A stretch of 10,006 bases of DNA from Streptomyces katrae (GTDB lineage Bacteria; Actinomycetota; Actinomycetes; Streptomycetales; Streptomycetaceae): contig NZ_JZWV01000435.1 of NCBI RefSeq assembly GCF_000966975.1, forward strand, positions 1 through 10,006, given 5' to 3'. The notes under the pieces were generated by a model, which searched no databases, was not told the origin of the DNA, and was given only the letters and a program-made list of their open reading frames with translations. The position numbers and the translations under genes were made by a program. Below, piece after piece: positions 6,141 through 10,006 of this stretch (position 1 is the stretch's first letter; every line of letters starts with the position of its first letter).

Positions 6141-7541
6141 TTACAGGTACTGGCAGGTGGAGCGGTGGACGAAGGCCCCGTGGCCGGCCCGGCCGGTGTA
6201 CTCGCGCCGGTCGATGACGAGTTCGCCCCGGGAGAGGACCGTGTCGACGCGTCCGGTGATCCGCCTGCCCTCGTACGCCGAGTAGTCCACGTTCATGTGG
6301 TGGGTCTCGGCGGAGATGACCTGCTCGGCGTGCGGATCGTAGAGGACGATGTCGGCGTCCGAACCCGGGGCGATGGTGCCCTTCTGCGGGTAGAGGCCGA
6401 ACATCCGGGCCGGGGTCGCGCAGGCGGTCTCGATCCAGCGGCGGCGGGTGATGTGGCCGTCCAGGACGGCCTGGTGGAGGAGGTCCATACGGTTCTCCAC
6501 GCCGGGGAGACCGTTGGGGATCTTGGAGAAGTCGCCCCGGCCCAGTTCCTTCTGGCCGCGGAAGCAGAACGGGCAGTGGTCGGTGGAGACCACCTGGAGG
6601 TCGTTGGTGCGCAGGCCGCGCCAGAGGGCCGCCTGGTGTTCCTTCGGCCTCAGGGGGGTGGAGCAGACGTACTTGGCGCCCTGGAAGTCCGGCTCCGCCA
6701 GGTTGTCGGTGGACAGGAAGAGGTACTGGGGGCAGGTTTCGCCGAAGACCGGCAGGCCCTTGTCCCGCGCCGCCGCCAGCTCCGCCACCGCCTCCTCCGC
6801 CGACACGTGGACCACGTAGAGGGGGGAGCCGGCGACCCGGGCGAGCTGGATCGCCCGGTGAGTGGCCTCGGCCTCCAGGAGGACCTTGCGGACCTCGCCG
6901 TGGTGGCGCGGATCGGTCTCCCCGCGGGCCAGGGCCTGTTCCACGAGGACGTCGATGGCGATGCCGTTCTCGGCGTGCATCATGATCAGTCCGCCGTTGG
7001 ACGAGGCCCGCTGCATCGCGCGCAGGATCTGCCCGTCGTCGCTGTAGAACACGCCGGGATAGGCCATGAACAGCTTGAAGGAGGTGACGCCCTCGCCGAC
7101 GAGGTGGTCCATCTCCTTCAGGGTGTGCTCGTTGACGTCCGACAGGATCATGTGGAAGGCGTAGTCGATCGCGCAGTTGCCGTCGGCCTTGTCGTACCAG
7201 GTGTCGAGTCCCTCGCGCAGGGAGCGGCCCACGCTCTGGACGGCGAAGTCGACGATGGTGGTCGTGCCGCCCCACGCGGCGGCCCGGGTGCCGGTCTCGA
7301 AGGTGTCGGAGGCGGCGGTGCCGCCGAACGGCAGCTCCATGTGGGTGTGGGCGTCCACTCCGCCCGGGATGACGTACTTGCCGCTCGCGTCGATCGTGCG
7401 GTCGGCCGTCCAGGCCGCCGCGGCGGCCGAACCGGTGGCGGCGAGGGCCGCCACGCGGCCGTCCTCGATGAGGACGTCCGCGTGGAGCTCGTCGGAGGCG
7501 GTGACGACCAGGCCGCCTCTGATCAGGGTGCGGGTGCTCAT
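6141..7541 (-). CDS. hydA: Dihydropyrimidinase / D-hydantoinase
   Basis: A 466-residue cytosolic zinc amidohydrolase that opens the ring of 5,6-dihydrouracil or dihydrothymine (or 5-substituted hydantoins) to the N-carbamoyl-beta-amino acid. All six metal-site residues are visible: His65 and His67 in DAHTHMEL, the carboxylated Lys156 in SFKLFMAYPG, His189 in HAENG, His245 in VVHVSAEEA and Asp321 in STDHCPF. The C-terminal substrate region NVDYSAYEG and the IAPGSDADIV segment are also typical. Length is normal for the family. ATG 7541 follows the aminotransferase stop by 10 bases and its GGGGGA ribosome site overlaps that stop, so translation is probably coupled. The neighbours (ureidopropionase-like hydrolase and a transaminase) favour dihydropyrimidine over xenobiotic hydantoins, though both may be accepted. 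Confidence 0.95.
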   Translation of the reverse strand: MSTRTLIRGGLVVTASDELHADVLIEDGRVAALAATGSAAAAAWTADRTIDASGKYVIPGGVDAHTHMELPFGGTAASDTFETGTRAAAWGGTTTIVDFAVQSVGRSLREGLDTWYDKADGNCAIDYAFHMILSDVNEHTLKEMDHLVGEGVTSFKLFMAYPGVFYSDDGQILRAMQRASSNGGLIMMHAENGIAIDVLVEQALARGETDPRHHGEVRKVLLEAEATHRAIQLARVAGSPLYVVHVSAEEAVAELAAARDKGLPVFGETCPQYLFLSTDNLAEPDFQGAKYVCSTPLRPKEHQAALWRGLRTNDLQVVSTDHCPFCFRGQKELGRGDFSKIPNGLPGVENRMDLLHQAVLDGHITRRRWIETACATPARMFGLYPQKGTIAPGSDADIVLYDPHAEQVISAETHHMNVDYSAYEGRRITGRVDTVLSRGELVIDRREYTGRAGHGAFVHRSTCQYL

Positions 7542-7551
7542 GTCGGTCCCC

Positions 7552-8847
7552 CTACTCGATGCTGCGGAGCGCCTGTCCGAGGATCTCGGCCCCCTCTTCC
7601 GCCTCGGCGACGGTGAGGGAGAGCGGCGGCGCGATGCGCAGCACGCTGGTGTCGTGTCCGCCGCCCTTGCCGATGAGCAGGCCGCCCGCGCGGGCCGCCT
7701 CCAGGACGGCGGCGGCCGCCTGCGGGTCGGCGCGGTCGGTGCCGGGCTCGGTGAGCTCCAGTCCGGCCATCAGGCCCCGGCCGCGGACGTCCCGTACGGC
7801 GGGCGAGGCGGCGGCGAGGGCGCGCAGCCGCTCCAGGAGGAGGCCGCCGACACGGCGGGCGTTGCCCTGGAGGTCGTGGTCCAGCAGGTAGGCGAGGTTG
7901 GCGAGGCCGGCCGCCATGGTGACGGGGGAACCGCCGAAGGTGGAGATGGAGTTGGAGTCGAGGCAGTTCATCACCTCGGCGCGGGCGACGACCCCGCCGA
8001 TGGACATGCCGTTGCCGATGCCCTTGGCGAAGGTGAGCATGTCCGGCGGGCCGTTCTGCGCGTGGGCCTGCCAGCCCCAGAAGTTGTCGCCGGTGCGGCC
8101 CCAGCCGGTCTGCACCTCGTCGCTGATCCAGAGGATGCCGTGCCGGTTGAGGACCTCGCGGAAGGCCCCGTAGAGGCCGTCGGGGGGTGAGGTGAACCCG
8201 CCGACGCCCTGGACGGGTTCGGCGATGAGGGCGGCCACTCCCCCGCGGGCCTGGCCGAGCACGTCCTCCAGGTCGGCGACGGCGGCGGCGGTGAAGGCGG
8301 CGTCGTCGAGGTGGGCGAAGGGGCCGCGGGTGCGGACGGCGCCGTGGACGTAGTACGTCTGGAGCGGGGAGAGGCTGGTCGGGGACCAGCCCCGGTTGCC
8401 GGTGATGCCGACGGTGGAGAAGGACCGGCCGTGGTAGCTGTTGCGCATCGCCAGGATCTGGTTGGAGCGGCGGTACGCGGTCGCGAGGAGCAGGGCGGTG
8501 TCGTTGGCCTCGGTACCGGAGGTCGTGAAGAAGACCCGGGCGTCGGGGATGCCTGACAGGGCGGCGATCCGTTCGGCCAGCTCGATCATGGGCCGGTTGA
8601 GGTAGAGGGTCGACGAGTGGATGATCCGTCCGGCTTGCTCGGAGACGGCCTTGGTGACCTCGGGCAGGGCGTGGGCGGTCATGGTGGTGAGGATGCCGCC
8701 GAAGAAGTCGAGGTACCGGTTGCCTTCGGCGTCCCAGACGTGGCGGCCCTCGCCGTGGGTGAGCTCGATGGGGCGGTCGTAGTAGAGCGCGAGCCAGTCG
8801 GGCAGGACGGTGCGGTGGCGGCTGTGCAGGGGGGTGGGGTCGGTCAC
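7552..8847 (-). CDS. Class III PLP aminotransferase, probably beta-alanine (omega-amino acid) transaminase
   Basis: A 431-residue PLP enzyme of aminotransferase class III (AGXT2 / 4-aminobutyrate / beta-alanine-pyruvate type). In this operon its likely job is to convert beta-alanine or 3-aminoisobutyrate to the semialdehyde. Motifs: SGTEAN (110-115) for phosphate binding, SYHGRS (137-142), Asp243 in ISDEVQTGWGR that contacts the pyridine nitrogen, Lys275 in FAKGIGNG as the Schiff-base lysine, and STFGGSP (302-308). The start is GTG 8847. GGAGGG lies 11 bases upstream, and the GTG overlaps the normal TGA of the upstream hydrolase (8844-8846) as GTGA, a classic translational-coupling arrangement. 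Because of the frameshift in the upstream gene, the same frame stays open back to ATG 9696, so a 714-residue fusion is also possible. Amino acceptor and exact substrate are inferred. Confidence 0.92.
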   Translation of the reverse strand: MTDPTPLHSRHRTVLPDWLALYYDRPIELTHGEGRHVWDAEGNRYLDFFGGILTTMTAHALPEVTKAVSEQAGRIIHSSTLYLNRPMIELAERIAALSGIPDARVFFTTSGTEANDTALLLATAYRRSNQILAMRNSYHGRSFSTVGITGNRGWSPTSLSPLQTYYVHGAVRTRGPFAHLDDAAFTAAAVADLEDVLGQARGGVAALIAEPVQGVGGFTSPPDGLYGAFREVLNRHGILWISDEVQTGWGRTGDNFWGWQAHAQNGPPDMLTFAKGIGNGMSIGGVVARAEVMNCLDSNSISTFGGSPVTMAAGLANLAYLLDHDLQGNARRVGGLLLERLRALAAASPAVRDVRGRGLMAGLELTEPGTDRADPQAAAAVLEAARAGGLLIGKGGGHDTSVLRIAPPLSLTVAEAEEGAEILGQALRSIE

Positions 8848-9696
8848 GGCTGTACGAGCCCTCCGTAAGCGTCGGGGCGGCGGTCGCGGTAGAAGGCCCA
8901 CTGGTCGCGGACCTCCTTGATCAGGTCGAAGTCGAGGTCGCGGACGAGGAGTTCCTCCTCCTTGTCGCTGGCGACCTCGCCGACCCTCGCCGACGAACTG
9001 GCCTCGGGGGTCGACGAAGTAGCTGGTGCCGTAGAAGTCGTTGTCCCCGTACTCCTCCTGGCCGACGCGGTTGATGGCGGCGACGAAGTACTCATTGGCG
9101 ACGGCCGACGCCGGCTGTTCCAGCTGCCACAGGTAGGCGGAGAGGCCGCGGGAGGTCGCGGAGGGGTTGTAGACCAGCTGGGCCCCGGCCAGGCCGAGTT
9201 GGCGCCAGCCCTCGGGGAAGTGGCGGTCGTAGCAGATGTAGACGCCGACCCGGCCGACGGCGGTGTCGAAGACGGGCCAGCCGAGGTTGCCGGGGCGGAA
9301 GTAGTACTTCTCCCAGAAGCCTTTGACCTGCGGGATGTGGTGCTTGCGGTATTTGCCGAGGTAGCTGCCGTCGGCGTCGATGACGGCGGCGGTGTTGTAG
9401 TAGAAGCCCTCGCTCTCCTTCTCGAAGACGGGGACGACGATGACCATCCCGGTCTCGCGGGCCAGCTCCTGCATCCGGCGGACGGTGGGACCGTCGGGTA
9501 CGGGCTCGGCCCAGCGGTAGTGCTCGGGCTCCTGGACCTGGCAGAAGTAGGGGGCGTTGAACACCTCCTGGAAGCCGATGATCTTCGCGCCCTGTGCGGC
9601 TGCCCGGCGGGCGTGCTCCTCGTGCTTGGCGATCATCGACTCGGTGTCTCCGGTCCAGGTGGCCTGGACGAGTGCGGCGCGGACGACTTGGGCCAT
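8844..9696 (-). pseudogene. Nitrilase-superfamily beta-ureidopropionase-like gene, frameshifted by a 10-base duplication
   Basis: This is a carbon-nitrogen hydrolase of the beta-ureidopropionase / N-carbamoyl-amino acid amidohydrolase kind, which would hydrolyse N-carbamoyl-beta-alanine made by the dihydropyrimidinase. ATG 9696 has GAGGAG 6 bases upstream. The catalytic triad is intact: Glu44 (GFQEVF), Lys118 (KYRKHHIP) and Cys156 (YICYDRHFPE). At residue 237 a perfect tandem duplication of 10 bases (8975-8994) shifts the frame. The normal last 43 residues (VASDKEEELLVRD through GGLVQP, stop at 8844) remain in the DNA but out of frame. Removing one repeat copy restores a 280-codon gene whose TGA overlaps the aminotransferase GTG. 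As given, reading continues from ATG 9696 without a stop to 7552, giving a 714-residue hydrolase-linker-aminotransferase product. Whether this is a decayed gene, a working fusion or a sequence error cannot be told from the sequence. Confidence 0.88.
8975..8994. repeat. Perfect 10-base tandem duplication causing the frameshift
   Basis: CCTCGCCGAC occurs twice in direct succession (8975-8984 and 8985-8994), with no partial third copy on either side. On the coding strand the unit is GTCGGCGAGG. A single copy would encode the expected FVGEVASD transition. The second copy adds 10 bases, a net +1 shift. Short perfect tandem repeats of this kind arise and revert by replication slippage. Confidence 0.95.
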
Positions 9697-9727
9697 GAGC
9701 TGCTCCTCGCGACGGGAACACCGACTT

Positions 9728-9752
9728 CTACGCACGTAGACGGTGTGCGTAG
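9728..9752. promoter_or_regulatory. Candidate operator: perfect 8-base inverted repeat at the operon start
   Basis: CTACGCAC (9728-9735) and GTGCGTAG (9745-9752) are perfect inverted arms around a 9-base spacer. A third related half-site, CGTAG at 9735-9739, makes CTACG-CA-CGTAG a second, shorter palindrome within it. The element lies 32-56 bases upstream of ATG 9696 and begins about where the predicted promoter would initiate. That position suits a repressor that responds to a pyrimidine catabolite. The regulator is unknown. Confidence 0.5.
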
Positions 9753-9759
9753 GGAGTCG

Positions 9760-9788
9760 AAGGTAGGCCCCGTCACAGCGTGGGGCAA
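9760..9788 (-). promoter_or_regulatory. Candidate sigma70-type promoter of the pyrimidine-catabolism operon
   Basis: On the minus strand, TTGCCC (9783-9788, 4 of 6 to TTGACA) and TACCTT (9760-9765, TAnnnT form) are separated by exactly 17 bases. Transcription would start near 9753, at the edge of the inverted repeat, with a leader of about 55 bases. A second small inverted repeat, CGTGG (9779-9783) and CCACG (9791-9795), straddles the -35. Predicted by eye. Confidence 0.4.
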
Positions 9789-9898
9789 GACCACGTTGCG
9801 CGGTTGGAGTAGTCGATCAAGTTACGTCGCCGCGCGGTCGTTTGCGGTCAGGGGGTGGGCGGATAGCGCGTGCGCGGGAGGCGGGTCCGGGACGGGGG

Positions 9899-10006
9899 TC
9901 AGGTCGTCGGGAGGCCGGATACGCGGAGGGCGTGGGCGAGGTCGCGGTGGCGGGTGGCGGAGAGGGAGCGGGCCGCACGGAGCAGGCGCGGGGGGAACCA
10001 GTGCGG
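9899..10006 (-). CDS. C-terminal end of an unrecognised protein, 5' part outside the window
   Basis: The last 35 codons and TGA stop (9899-9901) of a gene entering from the right edge, read in frame from the final base. The residues run from PHWFPPRLLRAAR to RVSGLPTT, a helical Arg/Leu/Ala-rich tail. Nearly every third codon position is G or C, which supports real coding. I do not recognise the family. Its place just upstream of the operon makes a regulator possible, but nothing in the fragment shows it. About 200 bases with the operon promoter and operator separate it from ATG 9696, and no clear hairpin-plus-T terminator is seen there. Confidence 0.6.
   Translation of the reverse strand, partial: PHWFPPRLLRAARSLSATRHRDLAHALRVSGLPTT

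Noticed and set aside
6085..7275. Upstream extension of the oxidoreductase frame by about 397 codons into the dihydropyrimidinase gene
   Set aside because: The extension is a Pro/Arg/Gly-rich shadow of the dihydropyrimidinase. ATG 6084 has AAGGAG and a normal family N-terminus. Unlike the hydrolase-transaminase case, no orphaned domain fragment lies here.
6165..7616. A 483-codon plus-strand frame antisense to the dihydropyrimidinase
   Set aside because: It has no domain, its Asp/Val/Gly/Arg-rich composition is typical of an antisense frame, and the opposite strand encodes a complete enzyme with all metal ligands.
8844..9095. An 83-codon minus-strand frame as a separate small gene
   Set aside because: Its second half is the displaced C-terminus of the hydrolase (VASDKEEELL onward) and its first half is out-of-frame Ser/Thr-rich sequence. 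It is a by-product of the frameshift.
9800..9898. Terminator for the gene entering from the right edge
   Set aside because: Only short GC palindromes such as CCGCGCGG and GCGC-GT-GCGC are present, with no strong stem or T-tract.

Overview
The window is very GC-rich, with coding frames that use G or C at almost every third codon position, compact gene spacing and GTG starts. Gene content (a trypsin-like protease with a PDZ domain, a LOG-family protein, a variant leucine-rich-repeat protein, and a luciferase-like oxidoreductase of a type often F420-dependent) fits an actinomycete, most likely Streptomyces or a close relative. This is inferred from composition and gene content. I see no rRNA, tRNA, CRISPR array, insertion sequence or phage gene.

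Left part (1-4880), a set of separate genes. An inositol-monophosphatase-family gene runs off the left edge on the minus strand. Divergent from it is a secreted HtrA-like serine protease (699-1769, plus). A LOG-family protein (1777-2316, minus) converges on the protease with only 7 bases between stops. A 495-residue protein of HEAT/LRV-type helical repeats (2364-3851, plus) diverges from the LOG gene. A lipoprotein esterase (3864-4880, minus) converges on the repeat protein with 12 bases between.

Right part (5068-9696), one minus-strand operon for reductive pyrimidine (or hydantoin) catabolism. In transcription order it holds a nitrilase-superfamily beta-ureidopropionase-like gene, a class III PLP aminotransferase, a dihydropyrimidinase/hydantoinase, and a luciferase-like flavin/F420 oxidoreductase. 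The expected flow is dihydropyrimidine to N-carbamoyl-beta-amino acid (dihydropyrimidinase), to beta-alanine plus CO2 and ammonia (ureidopropionase), to malonate semialdehyde (aminotransferase). The oxidoreductase is a candidate for the missing first reduction, since no dihydropyrimidine dehydrogenase is visible here. A sigma70-type promoter (9760-9788) and a perfect 8-base inverted repeat at the predicted transcription start (9728-9752) are likely control sites. The end of an unrecognised minus-strand gene enters from the right edge.

Most notable is a perfect 10-base tandem duplication (8975-8994) inside the ureidopropionase gene. It shifts the frame, removes the last 43 normal residues, and opens one uninterrupted 714-codon reading frame that joins the truncated hydrolase to the complete downstream aminotransferase through a 46-residue Arg/Pro/Gly-rich linker. 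It could be a true fusion, a reversible slippage switch, a recent pseudogene or a sequence error.
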